Source: Dryobates pubescens
Taxonomy: Eukaryota > Chordata > Aves > Piciformes > Picidae
Assembly (NCBI RefSeq): GCF_014839835.1
Contig: NC_071644.1
Span: 8,409,266 to 8,473,265 of the forward strand
Direction of reading: 5' to 3'
DNA: 64,000 nucleotides
The notes beneath the pieces were generated by a model. It was not told the origin of the DNA, did no database searches, and saw nothing but the letters and a program-made list of their open reading frames with translations. Made by a program: the position numbers and the translations under genes. Every line of letters starts with the position of its first letter. Within the stretch, counting starts at the first letter, position 1. Positions 1-12,100 of this stretch are shown here, one piece after another.

Positions 1-105
1 TTTCTGTAAGTAACATTGGCATAACAAAGCAGAAATGTATCCAGCTGCTCCAGCTGCCTCCTTCAGCCACTGATGATGTTATGGTTTTATTTCCTTGTGG
101 CACAG

Positions 106-3100
106 AAAAAAGGAAGCAAATTGAAGAAGGCAACAAGTCTGGAAGAGGGTGAAGATGATTCAGATTCTCAAGGAAATGTAGCCAGGAGCTCTGTGCATTA
201 CAGCAGGTTTGTTAGCAGCCCTGTTTCTAAAAAAGGTCCTTACATAAATGTACCTCCTCAGTAGATGTGCTCCAGGTCTAGAAGGTGTTTGAAGGCTGCA
301 GGCATCTGACAAGAGCCTGGTATAAAATTAGAGCTGAGGTCTGCCACAGAATCATCAGAATGATCTCTTGGTGCCATTGAGGCTAATTAGCAAAGTACAG
401 TGCACCTTGCTTGTGTGTTGAGCTCTTTCCACCCCACCCAGCTGACATCGTGGCTGCTTGACTGGTGGCCCAGTGAATCCATTAGGGTGGATCTGCAGTG
501 GCTCAGCTCCCCAGCTGATTGCTTTTCATAGTTTTATTATTTTCCAAATGAAGTTGGATCAACATTCAGGTGATCATTGAGATTTTTCTTTTGAAATTGT
601 CTCTTCAAACATCCTGACATCAAAGATCCTTTGCAGGATGATTGCCCAAGCTTCAGGCTTCAAACATAAGAAATGAGGTCAAGGAGCTTTCCAGAACACT
701 TTGGAGCTTGCTTTGGGAGGTTGGTAGATAGGCTGTGAGTGATAACCTGAAGCAAATGAGGAGGATCAGAGCATTACTTTCTTACTGCTTCTTTGGGATT
801 CAGAAGTTTGGGGTTTTTTTGTTGGCACTTGACTTGAATAGTGAATATAGATGTGAAAAGATATGCCACTCCTTGGTCAAAGCAATTTAGAGTCCTCCCC
901 ACCAGGTCTTTGTAGGTGAATACTTATGGCTGCAATTAACATGCAAGAGCAGAACTTGTTCTGTGTGTTGGTTCCACATCATCTCTGCTTTGACAGTGAG
1001 GCTCCGTGTGATACAAAACTCTGAAGTACCTCCTTGGTGGAAGAAAACCTTGGTAGATTTCTTTACCCTGACTGATTATTTACTTCTTTATTTTAACTGT
1101 GAAAGAGGAAGTGGAGTCAGTAAGTGTGGGAAATGAATTTGTTTTATCTTTCTAGGATAAACCGACAGAAGAAGACAATGAAGCTGTCCAGGGCACTCTC
1201 TGACCTGGTGAAATACACCAAGTCTGTTGGCATCCAGGATGTTGAAACTGAAAGTAGGTCGAACTGGAATGCTGAAAGTGATTGCAGTACAAAGAAATGT
1301 AAAGGTTTCTGCTCTTGCATGTCGTCTTATCAGAAGCTGGGTGGCTGCTTGATTCTGTTTGATTTGAACTTCTTACTGAGGCTTCACATCATTCATGATA
1401 CTCAGCTTCCTCCACTGAGCACAGTGGTTTTGCTGTCAGGGAAGGAAAGTGTGGTTCCCTCTGAGCGGGATGCATTCAAATGATGCTTGATAGTGATGAG
1501 GAACCAGTGCTATGGAGTTTTAAATGCTTTACCAAGATAAGAAAGCAATAAATAAGGAGAATCATCATCTTCTCTCTGTTGTAGTCTCTTCCAGCTGGCA
1601 AGTTTCATCTTTCAGTGAAACAAAAGCCCACCAGATCCTGCAGCAGAAGCCAGCCCAGTATCTGCGTTTCAACCAGCATCAGCTGTCCCGCATCTACCCC
1701 TCCTCGTACCGTGTGGACTCCAGCAACTACAACCCCCAGCCCTTCTGGAATGCTGGCTGCCAGCTTGGTGAGCAGAAAGAAAACCTGTTTGGGTTTGGTT
1801 TATTTTTGGAGGGATATTTTAAACAGGAGCTCTGGAATCATCCCTTAAAATACTCTTGAGTTGTCTGCTCTCCCAACTGTACCAACAGTTGCATCCTTGG
1901 TGTTACTATGTTGTTACCTTGATAGATTGCCTCCAACAGGTGTTTTACATGCAGGTAGTGGTCTGATAAATGGAAATAAATTAACTCCTGGGATGCAAGA
2001 GGGCTCCTTTGGAGACCTTCTCTTCCTGAAAATGTGATGGATGTTAGATAAGAGAATTCTTTTTCATGGAACTGGAGGGTTTTTCATCCAAGAAATCAGA
2101 TGTATTTAGGTGTCCTTCCTTTGGGTCCTACAAACCAGGATGCTGTTAGCCTGCTCAGTGTGTGGTGTCACCTCTTGTGTTTCCACACAGTTGCACTAAA
2201 CTACCAATCTGAGGGGAGAATGCTGCAGCTGAACCGGGCCAAATTTAGTGCCAATGGGAATTGTGGCTACGTCCTCAAACCAAACTGCATGTGTCAAGGT
2301 AAGGAAAGCAGCAAAACAAAGTGGATCACTTCTTGCCTGAGATGAGTGGGTGTGGATCCTTGTTACAGCTGGTTTACAATTGCTTTTTTGATGCTAAAGC
2401 AAATCAGCCAGAAGGTTTCTGTAGCTGAAGTCACCCCCAAAAGGGCATGTCTTTCCCATCCTGTCACTTCTCATTCTTACAGGTGTCTTTAACCCAAATT
2501 CTGAAGACCCTCTGCCTGGTCAGCTGAAGAAACAGCTGGTTCTAAGAATTATCAGTGGTCAGCAGCTCCCCAAACCTCGTGATTCCATGCTGGGAGACAG
2601 AGGAGAGGTGAGAGAAAATCAGTGATTGTTCAAACTGGTATGAACTTACTCCCCATGTCAGGAGCCAAAATAAACACTCTAATAAGCATTGAAAATAAAC
2701 ACTCTCAAAAGAAAATGCCTAAATAATCTTAAGAAACAACGTGCACCCAGGCTGTCCAGGTACCAAATTTACAGTTAGGTACCCTAAACTACCCTGAACA
2801 AGAGCAAGTTTAACCTCCAGCTAAGCACTTGTAGCCTGGCTCATCCTATCCAATTTCCTGTGCTCCCTGATTTGGTTGCTCTCAGTGTCTGAGCTAGGTC
2901 AGGTATCCACACTCCAGAAACCTGCCCTCAGAAATAAAAGCCCTGGGAAAGCTACAGGAAGTTAGATGGTGTTTAAAATGCCTAATTATGACAACAATGC
3001 CATGTGCCTGAATTTCATCTTTGTCACTCTCTCTTTTCAATCTCTGTTCCTTTCTGCTTTCCAGATCATAGATCCTTTTGTTGAAGTAGAAGTTATAGGC

Positions 3101-6100
3101 TTGCCTGTCGACTGCTTCAAAGAACAAACCAGAGTAGTTGATGACAATGGTAAGGTTTTGTGGGGTTCAGGGTTTTCATAGCTGAAACATCCTCTTCCAT
3201 GCAGGTTTTGCTCATAAAGATCTGAGTAGATGAAATTTGGAGCCTATTATGACTAAGCACCAAAACATTGATTTAAGTGTTCTTGATTTTAATCAGTCAT
3301 GTCTGGCTTCTCACTCTGTGTGAGAGAAGGGCATTTTGAGCTTGCTGTGGTCAAAAGAAAGTCAGATTGTCCTGCTGAAAGGAGGCCTAAATTTAAGTAG
3401 AATCCAGCTCTGTTTCTTGGAAAGTCTTTTGCTGTTGTGTCTCCTGCTGGAGCGAGTGGGAGTGCAGAATTTTCCAGGAACAATGATCCTGCTCTTAGGA
3501 AGGCTGGAATGACGTTGCAGTGCAGGCATTCCTCACGTGGGCAGCCTTCCTTCTTGTTCCTTGTGAACAAAATATCCAACAGCTGACTCCTTCACCCCCA
3601 GGTTTTAACCCCATGTGGGAGGAAACGTTGGTGTTCACGGTGCACATGCCAGAGATCGCCCTGGTCCGGTTCCTGGTGTGGGATCATGACCCCATCGGGC
3701 GTGACTTCATCGGGCAGAGGACCATAGCCTTCAGCAGCATGCTGCCAGGTAAGGCAGAAGCGGGGAGGCTCAATCATAGAGTTGTTGCAGTTGGAAAAGC
3801 CCTCTAAGATCAGGTCCAACCATCAACCCAACACCACCATGGCCACTAAACCATGTCCCCAAGTGCCATGGCCAGAGGTATTTTGAGCACCTCCAGGGAT
3901 GGGGACTCCACCCCTGTCCTGGGCAGCCTGTCCTAAGAGACAAGAAATGGCTGTTAGGTTTGTCAGTGGTGTGACCTTTGGGTAACTGAGTGTGGTGAGG
4001 TCATGCATGAGCCTGGGTGCTCGTTGTGAGCAGGAGCTGGGGCAAACCAGAGTCACTTCTTTTGCTGTTTACAAAAGGGAAGTCTCTAGATGCTCTTCCC
4101 ATCCTGTTTCAGCTCCTTGACCGCTGTGCTCACTCTGTTTCAGGTTACCGCCACGTGTACCTGGAAGGTATAGAAGAGGCATCCATCTTTGTTCATGTGG
4201 CTATTAATGACATCTGTGGTAAGGTGAGTGCCTGCCCTGTGAAACACCACTGGCATGCAGAAATGAGCTGGCAGGAGTTTGTATCCCATGAGGGAAGGCC
4301 AGTGGGTGAAGGTCTATGCTAGAGTAAACCTCATCTCTGGGTGGTTGTGGTAGCCTGAGAGCTTTCTTACTGTGCATGGAGATAAAGGCAAGTCACAGGG
4401 ACAGGGATAGCAAGAGATTGTTGCAGTGCTGCATGAGGGAGCCAGAGGGAAAGGTTATTTCACTGCAGCATGGACACATTGATCTAGAGGCAGGCTGTGT
4501 CCAGTGCCCTGAGTGCACCTTGCTGAACAAAAGCTTACACACCTCAGCCACGAGTGCTTGCTGCCTGCAAAGCTTGCCCTGGAAAGGCTCTGCCTGCCTG
4601 AGGCTTTTGCATTTTAAATGGAATGAAATCCTTTAGGGTAATTTGCTTTGGGGTTTTTCTGTAACAGCATTTAAAATGCAGAGGACAAATGATCCTTGTA
4701 ATAGTTGTTGCAGTTGTTCTCATTGCTTATCTGTTATGAGGAGAGTGCTTCACAGAGCCACAGCTACCTGGGTGCTGTGTCTAAATTGCCATGAGTGATT
4801 CCAAGCTGAAAGCAAAGCTCTAACTTCAAACCTTCCCTAAGGTTGGAAAGGAGATAGCTTCTTTCCTCGCAGTGCACTGGATTTAGTTCCTTCTGCAGTG
4901 TCATTTTCAGTGAAATTCAGGTAGCCAAGGATCTTAGAGTGCCCTGAGCATCTCAAAAGCCGTTTGTGGCCACCCGCAGCGACAGGCTGAGCTTTAGCAG
5001 CAAGCTGCAGTATCAGCAGGGCGACAGCAGGAGGAGGCATTGAACAGGCTGGGATTGTGAGTTCCTCTAATTGGAATTAACACCAATTCTTAGGGAGGAA
5101 AACAGCCTTTTAAACGGCTCCATTTTAACCCAGGGTTGTGTAGGGTGAAGTAGAGCTAAATCCCAGGAGAGCTTTGGTTTGTGTTTCTGGGAAAAAGGAA
5201 AGAATATCACTTTGGACCTTTCAGCTCAGTTGCTGCTTTTGCTCATTGGCTGGCTAATGCAAAACCTTTTGGCAGGTATATAGTTTGACAGGACTAGAGT
5301 CCTGTCTGAAGCTCCCTGTGATAACATGAAGAATCTGTTTGAATTTAGTTTTATGGGCCAAAAGGCTTGGGAAGATTTAGTTGAGGCAGAGGTGGCTGGT
5401 GTTGGTCTGAGCAGGACAGAGCAGCCAAGCTGAGTTTCATTTTGGCCTGGCACAGGTTAAAGGCTAGCACCCAGGATGTGCTAAAAAGGTCCTGTTTTGG
5501 TTTGGTTTTTTTCCTGCATGTGGCTATTCCACCTGCTGAGTAGTTTGATATTCCTAAATCAGAGTCTGAGATTACTTTCACCTTCCTGTGTGCTTAACTG
5601 GAATCTCTTTTAGATTGCACTATTTCCTGGAGATGCTTTTCTCTATCTCTGCTGTAGTCTATTAATGTATTGAAGAATTTCTTGTGGTTTTCTCGATGTG
5701 CTATCTCTGAGCCCCTCCCTCACTGTTATTCTGCCTTTACTCTGTCTGTTTGTGATTTCAGTGGGCTTCTCTATGTCAAAAAAGTCTACTTTTAGCAGCA
5801 GAGCGTTTTTAGACGCCTTGAAGGTACCCCCTCCCGTCTCTGGGAGGTGTAGTGACCACCACCACACACCTGCATGTCTCTGACCAGTTGCTCCATTGGC
5901 ATCAATGTCTCCTTACTGGCATTTTGAGCTCTTCAACTCATGAAACATTTGACTTGGTCAGTTCTGTTGGGTCATTGATCGGCCAGAGACCCCCTCCATG
6001 TATGAAGCAGATCCAGGATAAAAATCCATCTATACTCTCCCTTTCTCTCTTCTTTGGGTCTCCATCTCTGCTGTCTTTTCTCTAATGTACTGTAATTCAC

Positions 6101-9100
6101 TTCTTCCACATGGAAAAGAACATTACCAGTGAATTGTGTGCTAAATTGTGGGAAAGCCTCTGGGGAAGTGCTGATTTTCAACTCTGCTGTAAAGAGCAAA
6201 ATAGCCCTGCAAGGCCGGGCTGGCAGCTGACCGCACGTGTTCTGGATCTCCCTCAAAATGGCTCTCTTTCCCCTCCTTTTTTTTCTTTAGTGTTGGGTTT
6301 TGGGTTTCTTTCTTTCTTTTTAACTTTTTTTTTTTTTTTTCCTCCTAAGTTAACCAAATCTATCTTTGGACCCTTGAATCACTCCATGGATTCAAGCAGT
6401 AATGGCAAGCTTGACAAAAATGCACCAAACCAGCTGGAATGACACCTGGGGCCCTGCACTGCGTCTCACCCATTCCATCAGTGCTTTGCTTTCCTTTCCT
6501 TTCTGTTGGGTGTTCTTTGTCTGTGTGTGTGTGTGACAATTTCTTCTGGGTTTTGCAAATATTTATATTGTCTGATTTTTACAGCAGTAAATTCATGTAC
6601 TTGCCAACTTGTCTCTGTTGGAGCAGAATGTTTTTTTTCCCCCCCCTTTACTCCTGTAACGAATGCCTGTTCTCATTTTGAAGCTTTCTAGTGAATCCCC
6701 AATGATCCAAGCAGACTGTTCAGTAGTCTGCCTCTCACAGAAGCTTTATTAATATGTAAATTACTTTTTCTTTGCCTTGGATGGGGAAAATAAATCCCTA
6801 TCCTGTTTATCTTATCCTGTATATAGTCTTAAAGGCCATTTTAGGCCTCTTTAATTATCTCCTCCTCACACTGTATCTAGGCATGTGGTAAGTGGACTTC
6901 AGTCAGCTATGAAAATGACTTTCTGAATGCTTTCCTGGGCTTTGTGTCAGATAAACAAACCTTGATCCCCTGTGCCAGGTTGAGCAGGACACAGCCAGAA
7001 ATGCAGCCTTTAACCCAGACTTACTGTACAGAGAAGCTGATATCTGCTCATTAAGTCCTATAAAGCAAAATTTGAGATGCATGAGCATGCCCTTGGATAT
7101 TTGGAGGTGATGGACAGAGCATTGTAATTAAAATGAGACATTTCTGTGCCATTGTTTGGCACTGCAGAAATGTGACCTCAGATGACATCACAGGGTAGAA
7201 ATTGAAGTGACAGCAAGTGCCAACAAGCATGGATGCTGATCACATTTTATCATGGGCTCCTTACAAGGCATTATGTACTCTCTTTTTATTCATGCTTTAT
7301 GCTACAGCTGCTAAAGAGAGGCTCATCTAGCTGGGGAATAAAGGGAACAAAGAAGGAGAAGTAGATTAGGAGGGAAATGCCGCTTTCCCTGCTTTATGTG
7401 TGTGGGGCTCTATGCACAGAGCAACCCCAACGTGCTCCTTCTCAGGCATCAGCCCTGTTGCTTTAAAAGTTGGCAAGTACACCTGGAATGTTCACAGGAA
7501 TGCTGGAACTCTGTTTCACTGCAATGTACATCAGCTGTATGATGGTGGGAGATTTATGATGGTGAATATATATATATCTATGTTTGATGCTTACCTAAGT
7601 ACTGAAGTGTATGAAGTGCTGTATTATTACCCTGACTAACTTCACTTGTTTATAGTGTTCCTTCAGTGATGAAAGCATACATGAGTGTCTTTGGATAAGT
7701 GTTGTATGGTAGGAAATGATCCCAATGATTTATCTGCATTTCCAAGTAGCATAAACTCTTAAAAGAAAAGGCTTCAGCTTGCAACAAATCTGCAAGTCTC
7801 CACTTCTCCTTGGATCCCTGCAGTGAACTGATTTCCTCCAGGCTCTGCAGCATACCATTAAACTGGTGGGGCAGAAGTGTTTTAGCTGTGCACAGCGTGT
7901 TGGAAACGTGGCCCCGACCTCACAGAGCTCTGTGTCTGGAAGCACACAACCACCCCCCAAAGGTGCACTGCTAAAAAGGCAGCACTCTGACTGCAGTCTT
8001 AAAGAGCCTGAAAGGTGTGGTGCTGCGAAGAGCCCCAGCTTTGTGGCTTTCAGCACACCCTTGAGAAGCTTCTCAGCTTCCAGAACTGCATCCTTGGAGA
8101 CTGAAGGATTTCCTTCTTTTGCTTTCAACAACTTCTTGTCAATATCTCAGGTTTGTTATGGGTAGCTATATGCTAGTAAGAAAGTGATGACCAATTAGGG
8201 AGATAAGGCTGGTTGAAATTTTTGCCTAATAACATAGTTGAAAGGGGGAAAAAACCCCAAAGAAAGGAACTTTTGCAGAGCTGCTGTTACTGATGCTTTT
8301 CACCTTTCATCTCTGTCCTGTTTGTGGTTTAGTTCTCATGCCATTGACAGGAACAAGGCAGGAGACTGTGCATGTGTGAGCTGATCGTTGGTAGTCAGTG
8401 CCTGTGCCCAGAGGCAGAGTTGCATTTGCTATTAAGGACTCTTTTTGTTTCTGTGTTAATTTTCCAGGCCAAACAAGCTCTAGGTCTAAAAGGCCTGTTT
8501 CTCAGAAATCCAAAGCAGGCCTCTCTGGACAGTCATGCTGCTGGGCAGCTCCACCGCAAACATTCCTTTAGCAGCCACATCTTGAGGAGGACAGCCAGCG
8601 CTCCCACCAAGAGCCAGAAGAAGACCAAGAAAGGCTTTCCTGAAATTGCTTTTGACTCAAAAGACAACAGCTCTGAAGGGGCCGGGGAAGAGTGTGAAGT
8701 GGAAGCTGCCTCACAGCCTCGCTTTGAGCAAGAGCCAGAAAGTGCCCCCCTGTCACCAGCTCCCCGAGATGGTGCCAGCGGGGAGGTGCATGGCAAGGGG
8801 TTGAAAGGTAAGGCCCATAGCTCTCATAAGGCCAAAAGCTGTGCTGCAGGGGGTGCTGCTCTCAGTGAGCCCTTGCAGAGGTCTAACAGGGTCCGGCTTC
8901 AGGAGCAGCAGAGCGAGAAGCAAAGCGTCTTTGCACGCTGTGCCATCAACAGCTCTGGTAGGATTGGAGTGGCCACCAACTGCATGAAGTGCATGATTGG
9001 CTCCAAAGAAAGCCCAGATCTAGAATGCAGTTGGAGTGAGCGTCCTACCAGGCCCATTGCTAAAGATCTCCTGCACCACGAGCAGTATAGCAGTATAACT

Positions 9101-12100
9101 GGAGAAGAGAGGTTAGAGCTAAACACCTGGGCTGTGAAGGGGCAGCCCAGGAGGAGATCAGACCTGCAGCCTTGCAGCAGCCCTGGAACTGCCGATGACC
9201 TCTCAAGGAGCGCTCAGCCTTTTGTGACCCCAGGGAAGAAAAATGTTGAACCTAAATGTCCCGGAATAAAGGCTCATTCCCGGCAGCGGTGGCAGTGCCA
9301 ATCAGGTGGCAAGTATGGAAGCACTGTCAACTTGGTTGCAGCCAGCAATGGCTCTGTATCCTCCAACTCCAGCAGCCTAGAAAGCCTCGGAAGCCCCGAG
9401 CTCCCCAAGCGCTGCTCTGAACCTTCTCGGAGGCAAGCAGGCACCCTGCAGAGGGAAATGAACGCCTTGTTCCTTCAGAAACTGGAGGAAATTCGAAGTA
9501 AATCCCCTATATTCTTTACTGGTAAGACCAGATTCTCTTCACCCTTCTCCACCTTAGATCACACCATTGTCTCAGCTTCTGCACAGCATCTCTGTGTTGT
9601 TTTGCTACCCAGAGCTGCTCCTCTTTATTTTTGGCAATGACATTACAAAATAATCAATGTCTCTCTAGATATTTTTCTTTCTTTTTTTTTTTTTTGTTTC
9701 CCCTAGACCTGTCTGGTTTAGATTAGTCCTCTCCATGCCTAGCTCACCATCTGCAGTAGTGGAACTGTCCATAGTCGTCAATGTTTGGATTGTTTGTCCA
9801 AGGGGTTTTCTTTCCTCGGGGTGGTTATTTTTCAGTGCCTGTGGTATGATACTAAGTCAATTTTGAGATCCAAACCAGAGCATGAAGTTGAGATTGACTA
9901 TGGGAGCCCCACATTACCAACCAATGTTCCCATTGTCAGTGCTTGTGTTTCACTGAGGGATAACCACATCAGAAACCATCTCTGCTAACAGAAAAACCAT
10001 TTCCTGCCTCAGAGAACTTGCCAAAGTTCAGGAACTGCTGGGTGGAACCCACTGGTCTGAGCTGTTCTGGAGGTCACATTAATGAACGCAGCAGACCAGC
10101 CTGGTCCCCAGTGTGCAAACGTCTCTACATGTGCTCAGTGCTATCTATGTGATGTGACTGGGACCTGAGGGCACAGTTGCATAAGGTGAAGCAGCAAGGT
10201 GTGTGTGATCTGATGCCACTTGACATCAGCCAGCCTGGGTGGGCTGGCAGCGCCTCCCAGCTGCAGATAAAACGTGTCCAGCCAAAGGCAAGCTGCTTAA
10301 GCCACAGCACTTTAGACACACGTGGTCACTGGCACTGTGTGACTGGATCTTTCCTCATGACCTGTGTGTTAGTAAAGAGGGAAGCCAGGAGCTGGGGGAA
10401 TCCAGGTATATAGTTAATGAGGAAACTGTCTTCTGTTTGATTCCTGACTTGGCAAGGAGGGGAAGGAAAGGAAGGGGCTTTGAACAGGTTTTCAACAGGT
10501 TTTCTCTGTTGGATAGAACTGTGAAGAGGAAGTTAAACACAGCTTTTGTCTGTCACTATGAGAGCTTCTCTTCAGGTCCCTCCCTTTCTCCCTCAGCTGT
10601 CCAAGGAACTTGGGCATTGATGGTTTACATCTCCAGGAACAGTTAAGGGACTTTGGTGCTTCTTAAGCTGTAATCCTTTTTCAAGTAATAGGTTCTGACT
10701 GCCCACCAAGAGAGGGCTTCTTGGGAAGCCTCATCCAGAAATCTAAACCATTCCATGTATTTGATCAGTTGAATCTGGTCCTCTACAACTTTTCTTTCTC
10801 TTTTAAACCTTTTTTTTTAACTTCCCTCCCCCAATATCTACTCTGAGCCTTTAGGGAACTACCAGGCCAGGGGCAAGGGGGAAGGGAGAAGTTTGCTGGT
10901 TCCCACGACTTGAAATTAATCCAAAGCAGCAGAACTCTTTCTATGCCTAAATTATTGGCATGAGGCTTTTCATAAGCTCTGAGCAGTGTGACACATGAAA
11001 CCATTTCCCATTAGCAGTGCCAGCTCCCCCACCAGCCCCCCCCCAGTCACTAAACAAATATTGTGATATGCTTGAAATTTGATTAAATCCAGCTGACTTC
11101 TCAAGCATGGAATCAGCAAACCTTTAAAATGGTGAAGGAGTCACTTGGCCTGGGTGCTGATGATCCAGTGACAGACACTGTTTGCACAAACAGCACAGCT
11201 CTCCTCATCCTCCTGCTATTTGAGTGCCTTGGGCCAAGAAACCAGGGAAACCAGCAACGTTAGCCTAATATGGCTGCATTCCCTACTTAACATTCTGCTG
11301 GTGGGAATGCCCCAAGAGATAGGGAGCTGTGGTCTCTACTTGTCCCCTTTATGGCAACAGCATTGCAGTTCCCAATGTTTTGCCTTGAAAGTGTCTCCTT
11401 AATCCCTGCTGATGGCTCAGCCTGGGTGGGGAGAAGGAGGGCTCAGCTCTGGACCCCTCTGAGTACTCCCTCAGATACTGCAAGCTCTCCTGGGTTGTGG
11501 ATGGGGGATTTTTCTTGTGGGCACATCTGTCTCCTTCCCTTTTAACCCCCCACCTAATGTGTCACAGCCCATTGAACTGTCTCCATTATTAAGCTTCTTG
11601 GGTTGGAAATTCTGGTGCCGAAAGGAATTTCCTTGGCGTTTTTGGTGCTGCAGATGATTTTATTCCATAGCATTAGCAGAGGGCTTTGGGGAAGAGGAGG
11701 TTAGCTTCCATTCCCCACTCCAGTGGAGTGTTTCTCCTGAACAAAAGCAAAATCTGCTTTTTATTCTCCTCTGGCAAAGCAATGCTCTAACTATCCATCT
11801 GTTTATGGACTGCATTGAGTGCTCTGGTTGGTCAGAAATTCTTAGGATCCTACAAAACCATGTGAATAGCTCTGCCTGCTCCCCTTCCCTCCCTCAGCAC
11901 TAATTTATCCTGTTCTCTGCACCTGCCTTCCCTACATTAACTGGATTTTTCCTCTGTTCTGTCCCATTATTCCACATGCACACTCTCTCTCTCTAGTTAA
12001 GAACTGAAAGGACAAGCAAGTCAAAGGTAACTGTCTCCTGAGTGTCCCTGATTCAAAGCACCTTGTTGCCTGTAGTCCTGGTTGATGTTTGTTTCCTGCT

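Noticed and set aside
5762-5823. Possible 62-nt exon (GFSMSKKSTFSSRAF) in the PLCH2 intron with a good acceptor
   Set aside because: Its length does not fit the phase of the neighbouring PLCH2 exons, and the donor gtaccc is weak.
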